A stretch of DNA of 64,000 nt from positions 67,473,086 through 67,537,085 of the forward strand of contig CM077668.1 of the NCBI GenBank assembly GCA_039707655.1. Direction: 5' to 3'. The stretch is from Elymus sibiricus. Lineage: Eukaryota; Streptophyta; Magnoliopsida; Poales; Poaceae. This document shows, piece by piece, positions 44,589-56,699 of this stretch (position 1 is the first letter of the stretch; every line of letters starts with the position of its first letter). The notes beneath the pieces are model-generated. The model was not told where the DNA came from, made no database searches, and saw only the letters and a list, made by a program, of their open reading frames with translations. The position numbers and the translations under genes were made by a program.

Positions 44589-46839
44589 TAATCGGTATCG
44601 GAAAACACTTTGGGCGGGGGGCACGATTGGTTTTTCTGTTCTTCGAGCTGGGGAATTGTTTTCCCCCTTGCACTACTACTTCCCGACCGCTGCCGATGTT
44701 CTTTATGTGACTTCATAATAGAGCGGTCATAGTTTGATGGCAACGAAGGTGGTGGTCGCGTAAGGTTTTCCAGAAACTGCTTCGCTTTTGTCGGATCTAT
44801 TTTCTCCTTTTGCTCGGGCCGTTTCGGTGCAAGCTGGCGTTTCACATCGGCATCCACGACCTTCTTGGTTTCCTCATCAGTCAGTTCGTATGGTAACTTG
44901 GCAGGAGCCTCCTCGACGTTGTTCCTTGTACCTGCTCTGGATTTCTTCGCAGTTGTAGTACTAGCCGCCGGAGCGGCGGTTCTCTTCCGTATATCCACCC
45001 GGGGCTGAGGCGGCGGAGTCTGCTGACGCGGCGGAGACGGCTGAGGCGGCGGAGTCTGCTGACGCGGTGGAGACGGCTAAGGCAACGGAGATAGAGCTGG
45101 ATTGCTACTCTGAGGAGTCGATAGCCTTGGCGTCCAATGTGGAAGCACGATGTGTTCCTTTTTCCATAGAATGGTACTTTTTCTGGCATCTCCCAGTTCA
45201 GTCTCCCCTTCACCTGTAGGGAAGTCAAGCTCCAGCTGCTCAAATCCCTTGATAACTTCATCCACCCCGACAACAGCATAGCCATCTGGAATCGGAGAGC
45301 AATGGTAAGTTCCATTACGTACAGGAGGTAAGGCAAAGCCGACCGCCACCTTCACGGATATGTTCATGCATTTCACATGTAGCTCACAATTTTCCCTCTG
45401 CGTGATATCATCCACGGGGTAGCAAGGAGCCGTGATATCATCTAAGGGCCGGACGAGCTCCGTGGAAGCCACGTTGCTTTTCCGCTGAGATGATGGGCCG
45501 GCAGTATCGAATGCAGGATCTTCGTGCCGCTGAGATGGGCCGGTAGCTTGCTGGCTGGTAAGTGCCTCTATTTGCTTTTCCTGCCACTCTAATTTTTCTT
45601 CTATCTTCTTCAGCCGGTCTGCATCCTGTTTCTTTTTTCTCCCTCGGCTTCTATAAGTGTCACTGCAGTCGGGAAACCCAACCTTCCATGGAACGGAGCC
45701 TGATGTGCCTCGTGTTCGTCCACTGTGTTCAGCATTCCCGAGGGCGCGTGTCAGCTCGTCGTTCTCTCTGTCGGGAATGAACTTCCCGTCCTGCACGTCC
45801 TTCATTGCAGCTTGAAGGGCTTTGAGGGGTGTTGCAAGTTGATCTTTTGTATAAATACACTTCCCTGTTTCTGGGTCCAACTTTCCCCCATGCCCGTAGA
45901 ACCAAGCCTTTGCCCGTTCGGTCCACTCCAATGTCTCTGGATCGATCCCTTTATCAATCAGGTCGTTCTCAGTTTTCTCCCACTTAGGTCTGGCAACCTT
46001 GTAGCCACCTGACCCCATAACATGGTGATATTCCTTCTTTGCAGCATTTTGCTTATTTATTTTTGACCTTTTCTTTGCTTCATCCGATGTCTTGTACTTC
46101 ACAAATGCGGGCCAGTGATCTTTTATCTTCTCATTTGCTCCGGTGAATGTTGGAGTCTTGTTTTTCAGGACATAGTCTTGGAGCAATCTTTTCTTCCAGT
46201 TACAGAATTGTGCGGCCATCTTCTTAAGAGTCCACGCCTTGACTTTTCGCTCTATAACTTTGTTATTTGGATCCACCTCTGGCGGTAGGGTGAAATTTGT
46301 CATGAGCGTACTCCAAAGCATTTCTTTGGATCTATCGTCGACATAAGTAACTCCATCCGCCTTTGGCTTATTCCATTCTTGAATGCTGATCGGGATGCTG
46401 TCCCTAACAATAACTCCGCACTGACTTATAAATCGGTTTGCGTTCTGTGCGGGACGAATCAGTTTGCCATCTGCAGCGACTTCTTCGATCTTGAACCTTT
46501 CATTATCGCCCAACCTTTTTTTCGGGCCTCGTTTCTTTATAGAAGATTGGCTCGATCCGGAGGGCTAAAAGAAGAAAGAAGCGTTAATATATGTATATAC
46601 AAATCAATTAATGCATCTAGTCAGCAGAGGCTTAATTAATATACCTCGCCGGACTTTGTAATCACTAAGGTTCCAACACCGGAGCCGTCATCTTCTCCCT
46701 CCATTCCCTCACCGGAGCCGTCATCTTCTCCCTCAATTCCCTCACTGGAGTCGTTCAGAAACTGTGAGGTGATATCATCTCCGTCGCGGATTATTTCCCC
46801 CAACATGTCTTCTTGTTCTTCGTCTCTGTCGTGTTCCAT
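44589..46839 (-). pseudogene. CACTA B second gene, 5' part: En/Spm-type region
   Basis: Minus-strand exon 1 (46839-46645) is acidic (MEHDRDEEQEDMLGEII). Exon 2 starts at 46564 after CTTTTAG and carries the Transposase_24-like block (NKQNAAKKEYHHVMGSGGY; GHGGKLDPETGK), the GVDEV.KGFEQLELD block that recalls DUF8039, and a Pro-rich repeat. An in-frame TAG at 45077 interrupts the Pro-rich part. The frame then resumes to the insertion point of element C at 44588. The homologous exon 2 of A is uninterrupted by transposons. The remaining exons are at 33801-35157. The product is expected to be an element-encoded DNA-binding or accessory protein. Confidence 0.83.
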
Positions 46840-47091
46840 AGTTTCTGCAAAGACTTGCAAGTTATTTCAATGCTATAAACAAATTATTAAAACAAATTCA
46901 CATTTCCATGTCTATTTGCATCTCGATTAAAAAAATCACATTATTAAAACAAATTCACATAATATCACTAATACATCTCGAATAATCCAGTTGCAACAAT
47001 AATATTATCATATAATATCACTAATACATCTCGAATAATCCAGTTAATGCAACAATAATATCACATAATATCACTAATACATCTCGGCCAA

Positions 47092-47511
47092 TCAAACTGG
47101 ACGTCGACTCGCGGTTCCTGAGCCGCGGGCTGTGAACACCCAAAGAGAAGGAACCATCACAGGATCATAGCTCGGGTGAGATCCCTGAAGAAACTGCCAG
47201 GTATTGGAGAACCTGACGTCCAACTTAACCATGTAGCGACGGACGTGCTCGTCCTCCTCCCTGACACGGCGACGTACCACCTCCTCGAGGGCCGGCTCCC
47301 TCTGCACCGACAGTGGCCCACGCGACCGCCACCAAAGAAGCTCCGGGTCGACCACGAGACCCCGATCCCTCACCAAGCTGCGTGCCCCGGAAGGTAGCAC
47401 CTCCCAGTGCCAGCCCGGCGGAGCCCAGTCCCGGACATGGCGCCTCTCAAACTGGTTGTCGCCGCCGAGTCGACGACGAGGATGCGGGCCGGGCATCATC
47501 GCCGAGAACAA
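47092..47511 (-). CDS. CACTA conserved short ORF (RDWAPPGWHWEVLPSG protein), longer copy
   Basis: The 139-codon frame shares nearly every residue with 8800-9138 up to SNTWQ, then runs on (GSHPSYDPVMVPSLWV) where A has a stop. Trp-rich and Arg-rich; no domain is recognised. It lies just upstream of the En/Spm-like gene in both elements, so it may be its first coding exon or an independent protein. The stretch 46861-47090 holds CACTAATACATCTCGAATAA repeats and no gene. Confidence 0.6.
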   Translation of the reverse strand: MFSAMMPGPHPRRRLGGDNQFERRHVRDWAPPGWHWEVLPSGARSLVRDRGLVVDPELLWWRSRGPLSVQREPALEEVVRRRVREEDEHVRRYMVKLDVRFSNTWQFLQGSHPSYDPVMVPSLWVFTARGSGTASRRPV

Positions 47512-48177
47512 ATTCCTATGAAAACAAATCAGGTCTATTTCTCGTTCATGGTGAGACGTTGCTCCGGCTCGCCTTTATTTCATTGTTTGCATCAGATTTC
47601 TTTAATTTTTCTTTTTTTCTCTCACCACATGTCTATATTTTTTATACACCTATCAAATACACGATTCACATTTTTTATAATATATGTTTTAATACCGTAG
47701 AGGAGGATGATAGTCGAGCTCACCCCTAGATGACCGTAGAGGAGGTAGTGGATGGCAACGGCAACGGGACCGACGGTGCTCCTAGAGGTGAAAAGATCGA
47801 TCCCTGCACATCAAAAGCACCGGCACAACCAACATAAGCATTCGTGGAAAATTTAAACAGAAACAAAGATGAACAAGTATAAAGAAAGGATGCATCAATC
47901 TTCTTCATATAATTGGTTTACCTGTAGATCTTAAGGACAAGCATTTGAACAAAGGCAACACTCGTAAAAACAAAGATATACACAATCTACATTTTAGTTA
48001 TAATATGTTATAGAGTTCAAAATTATCAACAGGACAGAATTTCTAACACTCCTCAAAATTATCAACAGAACAGAATTTCTAACACCTCAAAATTATCAGC
48101 AAAAATGAGCATATACTATTTTTTAACACTCCCGATCCATCCAAATGAGCTGACTAATTTCTAACAAAAAATTGAAC

Positions 48178-48345
48178 AATACATCCATCCATCCATCCAT
48201 GAATCCATCCATGAATCCATCCAACAAAAAATGAGCTGACTAATTTCTAACACTCCTCAAAATTATCAACAGAACAGAACAGAATATCCATGCATACATC
48301 CATCGATCAATACATCCATCCATGAATCCATCCATCCATCCATTT
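48178..48345. repeat. CATC/ATCC microsatellite clusters
   Basis: Runs of CATCCATCCATCCATC occur at 48180-48230 and 48295-48345, separated by AAAATTATCAACAGAACAGA repeats that also recur from 48010. The stretch 47520-48180 shows no supported gene. Confidence 0.8.
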
Positions 48346-48599
48346 GGGGAAGAGGGGGAGGAGGGGGAAAGGGTGCTCACCGTGGGGGCAGATGGGGCGG
48401 CGGTGCCCGGCGGCGGTGGGAGCGGACGTCGAGGGCACGCGCGCGTGGAGGAGCGCCGGCGCGGGCTCGGGCGGCGCGTGGAGGAGTTCTCCTGGCGGCA
48501 GCGGTCGGGCAGCCTGACGGCGTCGCGAGAGCGCGCGAGTTCTCCTGGCTGCGGCGGTGAAAATGGAGGAAGATTGGGGGAGGGAGAATTTAACCGCGA

Positions 48600-48800
48600 G
48601 GCCTTTAGTCCCGGTTGGAGCTACCAACCGGGACGAAAGGGTGTTTAGTCCCGGTTGGTGGCTTCAACCGGGACTAAAGGTAGGCCTTTAGTCCCGGTTG
48701 GAGCCACCAACCGGGACTAAATCTATTTTTGGCCGCGGCCGAAAGGGCGCGAAGGTTAGGCATTTAGTCCCGGTTGGAGCCACCAACCGGGACAAACCTA
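48600..48800. repeat. Internal TTTAGTCCCGGTTGG hairpins of CACTA B
   Basis: Four arms of TTTAGTCCCGGTTGGAGCC-type and complement correspond to 7822-7980 in A, before the second transcription unit. The stretch 48801-49290 is AT-rich with no gene. Confidence 0.8.
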
Positions 48801-49299
48801 ATTTATAAAATTATTTTAGTTTTGTTTTAAACAGATTCAAAAACAGTAGCATACATGCCTAGTTTTGATTTAATTCTTTTTGCTATTAAAGTTTTTAACA
48901 AAAAGTACTTTATGAAAATTTTAGTTGGATAAATTTTACTTTCTATTAACTTTAATTTAGATCAGAAACAATTTGTATTATTAGTTGAATTTTTTTATTT
49001 AATTCTAAGTTAATATTATTTTGATCATAACTAGAGTTTTATAAAAGCTTTTTAGTTGATTCTTTTTGCTATTGAAGAATATTATAAAATACTTTTTGTT
49101 AACCTAATAATGTTATATTTTCTTTTCTGTTAAGTTATTAGTTTAGTATTTTTCTTTGCTGCTAAGTTTTATTTAGGACAAAAACTATTTTTGTTATTTG
49201 TAGTTAAGTCCTACAGTTCCCTTAGGAGTTTTTATTTGGATTTCCTTGAAGTTTTGTTTTGCTTTCTATTTGCTTTTTCAATATGTTTATAAAATTATT

Positions 49300-49965
49300 T
49301 TAGTTTTTGTCAATATGTTTTTGAAAATATGACACAAGGCGATCAATGCTGTCAAAATCTTTCTTCCGGAATCTAAAGCCCTTTGGGTATAGCCCAACAT
49401 ACTCATGATGTGGGTTTGTACTCCTGATGTAAGATAATATAAAGGTGCCTGGATGTTCATGAGATATGCCAAAACAATAGACTATTCTCATAGGATTCTC
49501 TGATTTCTCAGCCCTCAACATATCATCAACTTCCCCTTTTAACCCTTTCCTGAATTTGCGATAAGAGAGCATGCTCTTCAGGTGGCCTACCAATGGATCC
49601 ACATATCTGTCTATTACCTGCATATTTGTACAAGGAAAGAAACATACATTTACCAAAAATTAAAACAGATGCCAATCTTGCCAGTTAATACATCGCCTTC
49701 ATGTAAGTGCAGTGATTCTAGATCAAAGCCATCATCAGAATAGTTGTGGAGCATAACTATGGCTTTCAACCCAGAATCAAAGGTGCAAATTATTCGGTTA
49801 TCTTGTATATGCCGAACAGTTACTTGAACAATTCTACCATCTGATATGTTGTCCTTAGTTTCACCAGAAAGCAACCAGAACTCCTCTCATCTGGACTTGG
49901 CTCGGCATAAGGGGTCCTCCGATCAGAGAAACCACACAGTAGGGGTGGAATCTTGCAAAACTTGG
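49300..49965 (-). pseudogene. Captured SPT6-like gene fragment (S1 and SH2 parts) inside CACTA B
   Basis: Two minus-strand pieces match the plant transcription elongation factor SPT6. The first is 49874-49679 (GRIVQVTVRHIQDNRIICTF, then LHLHEGDVLTGKI), the S1 RNA-binding region; further upstream, RTPYAEPSPDE lies in another frame. The second is 49621-49306 (DRYVDPLVGHLKSMLSYRKF, RIVYCFGISHEHPGTFILSY, YVGLYPKGFRFRKKDFDSID), part of the tandem SH2 region. Between them a short intron-like stretch ends in ATATGCAG, so the capture was at DNA level. The intervening SPT6 segment is missing. SPT6 is a conserved histone chaperone and elongation factor. This piece is not a complete gene. Confidence 0.85.
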
Positions 49966-50281
49966 GAGTGAAATCACTACAACTGGTGAGGGTGTATGGC
50001 CTATGCCCGTCAACCTCAAGCGGCTTATCTGGAATGCTCAGAAGACATTCATATTTTGTTTGGACATAATTGCATTGATTAACTCCTCTGTATAATTAAA
50101 ATACTAAAAGGACAGGAATAATTGAAAATTCATAACTTAATAAATAATTATTCAAAAATCATGTTGCAAATGCCAAAATGCCCTAACTCTTACAAAGATT
50201 CCCTCAGGTTTGTCCGAAGTGGGACTTTCCAGCTATAAGTCCGGAAACTCACTAGAGAGAAAGTGATGACGGCGAAGCCGG

Positions 50282-53200
50282 TCACATCCCAGAGTGGGAT
50301 CTTGGGGTATAAAACTTTTTCTTCGCGTGTGTCCCTTGCTTATGATTGCGCCGTAACCATGGAGAATCTTCATCATTTAACAGGATGCTTGGGTCGGTCT
50401 TCACTGTGAAGGGAGGAATTTCATCAAACTTTTCATAATCTTCTGACATGTCTATCTTGTCCTCCACTCCCACGATGTTTCTTTTCCCTGAAAGAACTAT
50501 GTGGCACTTTGGCTCATCGTATGATGTATTCGCTTCCTTATCTTTTCTTTTTCTCGGTTTGGTAGACATGTCCTTCACATAGAAAACCTGCGCCACATCA
50601 TTGGCTAGGACGAATGGTTCATCTGTGTACCCAAGATTGTTGAGATCCACTGTTGTCATTCCGTACTGCGGGTCTACCTTTACCCCGCCTCCTGTCAGAT
50701 TGACCCATTTGCACCGAAACGAAGGGGCCTTAAAAGAAGGTCCATAGTCAAGTTCCCATATCTTCTCTATGTAACCATAATATGTGTCCTTTTCCCTATT
50801 GGTGTTTGTTGCATCAAAGCGGACACCACTGTTTTGGTTGGTGCTCTTTTTATCTTGGGCGATCATGTAAAATGTATTCCCATTTATTTTGTACCCTTGG
50901 AAAGTCAATACAGTCGAAGATGGTGTCCTGGCCAACAAGTACAGCTGATCTCCAACAGTGGTGTTATTCGTGAGATGTGTTTGCAACCAACCGCCGAAAG
51001 TCGCCATGTGTGCACGTGTAATCCAGTCGTCAGACTGCCCCGGGTGTTGGTAGCGTACAATATTCTTGTGTTCATTGATATACGGGGCCACCAAGGTAGA
51101 ATTTTGTAGAACTGTGTAGTGTGCTTGAGTGAAAGAATGCCCGTCCCTACATATTATTGCTTTCGGTCCTAGCGTGCCTTTTCCACTCAGTCTCCCCTCA
51201 TGCCGCGATTGAGGAACACCAATCGGCTTAAGGTCAGGAATAAAGTCAACACAAAACCCAATAACCTCCTCTGTTCCATAGCCCTTGGAGATGCTTCCTT
51301 CTGGCCTAGCACGGTTATGAACATATTTCTTTAAGACTCCCATGAACCTCTCAAAGGGGAACATATTGTGTAGAAATACAGGACCCAGAATGGCAATCTC
51401 TTCGACTAGGTGAACTAGGACGTGCGTCATAATATTGAAGAAGGATGGTGGGAACACCAACTCGAAACTGACAAGACATTGGACCAAATCATTCTGTAAC
51501 CTTGGTAGGATTTCTGGATCGATTACCTTCCGAGAAATTGCATTGAGGAATGCACATAGCTTCACAATGGCTAATCGAACATTTTCCGGTAGAAGCCCCC
51601 TCAACGCAACCAGAAGCAATTGCGTCATAATCACGTGGCAGTCATGAGACTTTAGGTTTTGGAATTTTTTTCTCTGCCATATTTATTATTCCCTTTATAT
51701 TCGACGAGAAGCCAGACTGAACCTTGATACTGCTCAGGCATTCAAAAAAGATTTCCTTCTCTGCTTTGGTAAGAGCGTAGCTGGCAGGACCTTGATACTG
51801 CTTTGGATGCATGCCGTCTTTTTCGTTCATACGTTGCTGGTCCTCCCGTGCCTCCGGTGTATCTTTTGTCTTCCCATACACGCCCAAGAAGCCTAGCAGG
51901 TTCACGCAAAGATTCTTCGTCACGTGCATCACGTCGATTGCAGAGCGGACCTCTAGGACTTTCCAATAGGGTAGGTCCCAAAATATAGATTTCTTCTTCC
52001 ACATGGGTGCGTGTCCGTTAGCGTCATTCAGAACAGATTGTCCGCCAGGACCCTTTCCAAAGATTACTTTTAAATCCTTGACCATATCAAATATATCATC
52101 ACCAGTACGGTGGACAGGCTTCTTCCGGGTGATCTGCCTCACCTTTGAAATGCTTGCCTTTCTTTCTTAAGGGATGCCTGATCGGAAGAAATCGACGATG
52201 TCCCAGGTACACATTCTTCTTATATTTATCCAAATATATACTTTCAGTCTCATCTAAACAGTGTGTGCATGCATTGTATCCCTTGTTTGTCTGTCCTGAA
52301 AGGTTACTAAGAGCAGGCCAATCATTGATGGTTACAAACAGCAATGCTCGTAGGTCAAATTCCTCCTGTTTGTGCTCATCCCACACACGTACACCTTTTA
52401 TATCCCACAACTGTAAAAGTTCTTCAACTAATGGCCTTAGGTACACATCAATGTCGTTGCCGGGTTGCTTAGGGCCTTGGATGAGCACTGGCATCATAAT
52501 GAACTTCCGCTTCATGCACAACCAAGGAGGAAGGTTATAGATACATAGAGTCACAGGCCAGGTGCTATGACTGCTGCTCTGCTCCCCAAAAGGATTCATA
52601 CCATCTGTACTTATACCAAACCATAAGTTCCTTGCGTCATCTGCAAACTCCGGCCACTCTCTCTCGATTTTTCTCCACTGTGACCCATCAGCGGGTACTC
52701 TCAACATCCCGTCTTTCTTACGGTCTTCTTTGTGCCATCGTAACAACTTGGCATGCTCTTTGTTTCTGAACAGACGTTTCGACCGTGGTATTATAGGAGC
52801 ATACCACATCACCTTGGCAGGAACCCTCTTCCTGGGGCGCTCGCCCTCAACATCACCAGGGTCATCTCGTCTGATCTTATACCGCAATGCACCGCATACC
52901 GGGCATGCATTCAAATTCTCGTACTCCTCACCGCGGTAGAGGATGCAGTCATTAGGGCATGCATGTATCTTCTGCACCTCTAATCCTAGAGGGCAGAGAA
53001 CCTTCTTTGCTTCGTACGTACTGTCAGGCAATTCGTTATCCTTTGGAAGCTTCTTCTTCATTATTTTCAGTAACTTCTCAAATCCCTTGTCAAATATACC
53101 ATTCTCTGCCTTCCATTGCAGCAATTCCAGTGTGGTACCGAGCTTTGTGTTGCCATCTTCGCAATTTGGGTACAACAATTTTTTGTGATCCTCTAACATG

Positions 53201-53628
53201 CGCTCGAACTTCAACTTCTACTTTTCACTTTCGCATTCTCTCTGTGCATCAACAATGGCCCGGCGAAGATCATCAGCGGGCACATCTGGTGCCTCTTGAT
53301 CTTCAGCTTCCCCCGTTGCAGTATCACCGTATTCAGGGAACATAGGATAGTTGTCATCATCCTCTTCTTCTTCATTGTCTTCCATCATAACCCCTCTTTC
53401 TCCGTGCTTGGTCCAACAATTATAGCTGGGCATGAAACCGGACTTCAGCAGGTGGGTGTGAAGGATTTTCGAGGAAGAGTAATCCTTATCATTCCGACAG
53501 ACAACACATGGACAACACATAAAACCATTCAGACTGTTTGCCTGAGCCACACCGATAAAATTATGCAGGCCCGTAATGTACTCGGCAGTGCGTCGGTCAC
53601 CGTACATCCATTGCCGGTTCATCTGCAT
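50282..53628 (-). pseudogene. TNP2-type CACTA transposase of element B (one stop, two frameshifts)
   Basis: Homologous to the A transposase throughout: N-terminal Cys-rich part (CCPCVVC), acidic linker, CPVCG motif, catalytic region (DGMNPFGEQ, NDWPALSNLSGQ), DUF4218-like and DUF4216-like parts, ending HSGM. Lesions are an in-frame TAG at 53215, a one-base C insertion near 52128 and a one-base A insertion near 51666. These differ from the two nonsense changes in A, so the copies decayed independently. The minus-strand order after the promoter (~54905) is the small coiled-coil protein, then this gene. Confidence 0.93.
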
Positions 53629-53778
53629 TATTTAATTAAGTATATCAAAAACCATTACAAAACATCATGAATAGAGAAATGACCAAATTAATACAAGTTC
53701 ATCACATTAAAACCAAAGTACAGTAGTGATCAAATGTTATTACTGCAAAAATAAATACATAAAGTTCATACATAGTTC

Positions 53779-54279
53779 TCATAAATGCAACAACAAATAT
53801 GAGATACATACATTGAAACTAACATACAACGATGTAAAACATTTAAATGCGACAACAAATGCGATCAAAATCGCAACTAAGGTAACAATTGATCCAACAG
53901 CATAATGATACCAAGCCTCTTTATCAATGGCATATTTTCTAATCTTTCTAATCTTCAAGCGCATTGCATCCATCTGGATCTTGTGTAGATCGACGACATC
54001 GGCAACATGCAACTCCAATTTCATCTTCTCTTCTTCAATTCTTTTCAATTTTTCTTTCAAATAATTGTTTTCTTTTTCAACTAAATTTAACCTCTCGACA
54101 AGAGGGTCGGTTGGCATTTCCGGTTCACATACCTCCTAGATAAAAATATCTATGTCAAGTTGGTCGGCATAATTGTCATAAACACTAAATGAAACAAATA
54201 GTTATAAAATATAATATACCACATCCGAATCATAGACCGGGCGAGAGCCGACGGGGGCGGATATCAAAACCATGGCACT
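53779..54279 (-). CDS. CACTA small coiled-coil/membrane protein
   Basis: Exon 1 (54279-~54226) starts MVLISAPVG. A GT-AG intron ends in TATCTAG, and exon 2 starts EVCEPEMPTDPLVERLNLVE, then a heptad-rich Glu/Lys coiled coil (~60 residues), a KIRKIRKYAID basic stretch and a hydrophobic segment (SIVTLVAILIAFVVAFKCF) with the look of a single membrane span, then a tail to 53779. The frame is open in B. In A the same gene is frame-shifted. It lies between the promoter and TNP2 in both elements. Function unknown; the architecture resembles small tail-anchored proteins. It could also be a 5' exon of TNP2, but the stop codon before TNP2 argues against that. Confidence 0.6.
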
Positions 54280-54899
54280 ATATAATAACAAACAATAATA
54301 CAAGTAAGAAAATTATACAAGTAACTATCTAAATCATACAAGTAAGAATTTTTTTAAAAAAAAGATAAGAACAAGAGGCTCACCACGGTGTTGCCGGTGA
54401 CGAGATCGGCACGGGCGATCGACGGCGGTGAGGACGGGGACGGGGACGGGACGGCACCCTACACATGTGCAAACTAAGAAGTTAATTTGAGCTCAAATTG
54501 TGCATCTAAATCAAATAAACTCCCACATATACTCCTCCACTAAAACCCACAAATCACTCTACTTCTAGAGCATGAAATGAGCTAAACTAGCAATGAGAGA
54601 TGAAAGGATGAAGTTGCTAACCTTTTAGAACACTTGGATAGTTGGTGCACCGCCAAATCTAGACAAATCTTGGGGAAAATGGAGCTTGGAGGTCGAGCTT
54701 AGAGGAAGAACAGATGAGAAGAAAGGAGAAAGCTTAAGTGTGGCTCGGGCACCTCATATCATGTTTGTTTTGTGTGAACTCAAGTGGCATCATGCTCTCA
54801 GGCATTTCATCGAGCACCTCTTGTGCATAGGAAGGGAGAACAAAGTAGCACACACCTCCCACCTTCTATGAGGAAAAAACAGAGGAGAGGGCGGGCAGG

Positions 54900-54915
54900 G
54901 GCGAGGATATATATA
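54900..54915 (-). promoter_or_regulatory. TATA box of the CACTA B transposase unit
   Basis: CTATATATATCC (complement) lies just inside the TTTAGTCCCGG sub-terminal repeats, in the same relative position as CTATATAAACC in A. The leader 54280-54890 holds probable non-coding exons and no supported ORF. Confidence 0.55.
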
Positions 54916-55207
54916 GGCAAATTTTTAGTCCCGGTTGGTGTCTAAAACCGGGACTGAAGACTGACCTTTAGTCCCGGTTGGAGACACCAATCGGGACTAA
55001 AGGGGTGCGATACCCTTTAGTCCCGGTTGGTGTCTGGAACCGGGACTAAAGGTCCCATTCGAACCGGGACTGATGCCTGCAGAGCCCCGGCCGGCGTCCT
55101 AGCCGCTCGAACCGGGACTAATGCTCACATTAGTCCCGGTTCGTAATGCGACCGGGACTATTGCTCCGATCCGGCTAGAACGAAAGCCCTGTTTTCTACT
55201 AGTGTCA

Positions 55208-56699
55208 CCTAGTCGTCGCCCCTCCCCATCCACGGCTCCACCCAAAATCGGCCCGCGCCGCCGCCCCCAACTCGGCCCGTGCCGCCGGCCGCCCTCAAAT
55301 TGACCCGCGCCACCGGCCGCCTCGTACTCGCGCCGCCGCGCCCACTCCTCCGACGCACGACGCCGCCCATCCCCAACAGTAGTGGTATTCCCCACGAGTC
55401 CAACCAGCACCCCGCCGCCGCCCATCCCCGTCGACACTACACCGGCATCCCTCGCCCAGAGCCGTCGCCGCATCCCCAACAAGCACGACGCCGCCCCATC
55501 TCCTTCCACGCCGCACCAGTATCCCCAATCCAGCACCGCCGTCCCATTCGCCAACCACGCACCGCCACCCCCTCTACTTTTGCCGCTGCTCCTCTGTTTT
55601 GTGTTGCTGCTGCTCCTCTGGCCTGTCCTCTGCCACGGCTGCAACTGGTGTTCATCAACTGAAGCAACAGCCCCAGAGTCAGCAGGTAGATGTTGCAACT
55701 GAGCTCTCTTCTCAGTTCGTGTTTGGTCATTACAAGTATGCATTTAGAACCTTGTTTTATAAGATCATTCTCTGTTGCACTCCATCAAATTATCTAGCAA
55801 ATTGCCACAAAAGCCAGTATGCATGCACCCTATGGATTAATATGCAATCCGATCTAGTGGACATTTGATTCACCTATGTGTGCTGTTAGTGAAATTGCAT
55901 CAAAATCCACAAGTAGTGCCAGCTGAAGTCTGCTTCATTTACATATGTGCTCCTTTAATTTGCTTTTCAGTCCACTGTTCTTGTGTAATTTATGAGCAAA
56001 ATAAATCTCATTCGAGTGTAAAGTTGCAGCTCTCCTCAATTTCTGATGTGATGTTCAGATTGCTTCCAATGTATCTGCTCCATTCTCCACAAACCTATCC
56101 TGAACTGGGATAAATGGAATAAAACTTACAATTAAACTTGTGACCAACATGTATGCCATATTGTGGTTAACCAAGTCCTAGGCCTTCCCGATTGTAGTGT
56201 TAAGTAGGACGAGTTGCATGATGAACACATGGATAGAATAGGCCAACAAAAAATAGATATTGGATAGATAATTGCTGGCTAATTGTTGATTGTGCTTCAC
56301 CTATGCTAATTATATTTTGATGCTTTGCAGGCTAACTGGCCTAAGCCGATCTTGAAAGACAAGTTTTGAGATCAAGGTTTGCAAGGGAAGAAGGTATCAA
56401 GCTGCAGCCATCAATTACTGAAGAAGTGCCTCTTGTAGCTTTTGGTGAGAGTCTTGATCATAACTGAAGACTTGATTTTTGTATATCATTGTGTGGTATC
56501 TTTTGATTATATTTTGAGTATCTCATAATTTGTTTCTTTCGTTGCATGGTATTATTTGGCTATATTTTGAATACCTGGAAGGTTGCTTTGGTTTTTGTAA
56601 TTATAATTTCAATGCATTATTTGGTTTTGTAAAAAATACTGATTTGTGTTGGCTTGCGATATTTAGGCAAGGGTCGAAATTTAGTACAAGCAAACCGTA
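55208..56699 (+). other. CACTA D leader region after the CACTA B insertion
   Basis: A GC-rich block (55208-55690) has open frames on both strands that show no family pattern, followed by AT-rich sequence with plausible splice signals (CAGCAG/GTAGATG at ~55685; TTTGCAG at ~56330). It most likely represents non-coding 5' exons and introns of the TNP2 gene of D. No confident protein is present. Confidence 0.4.

Larger units (their letters stand above)
33232..55204 (-). mobile_element. CACTA (En/Spm) transposon B, same family as A, reversed
   Basis: The termini are CACTAGTAGAAAAAGGGCC and the complement of CACTAGTAGAAAACAGGGC, with the TCA duplication (33229-33231 and 55205-55207). Gene order on the minus strand equals that of A on the plus strand. 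Without nested element C it is about 12.5 kb, the same size class as A. It differs from A by a captured SPT6 fragment in the mid-element spacer, absence of the Stowaway intron insertion, and a different set of disabling mutations. Confidence 0.95.

Noticed and set aside
55900..56195. GTAGTG occurrences as a candidate right terminus of CACTA D
   Set aside because: No TIR complementary to CACTACACCATGACAAAA next to them and no ATT duplication; the D transposase fragment lies further right.
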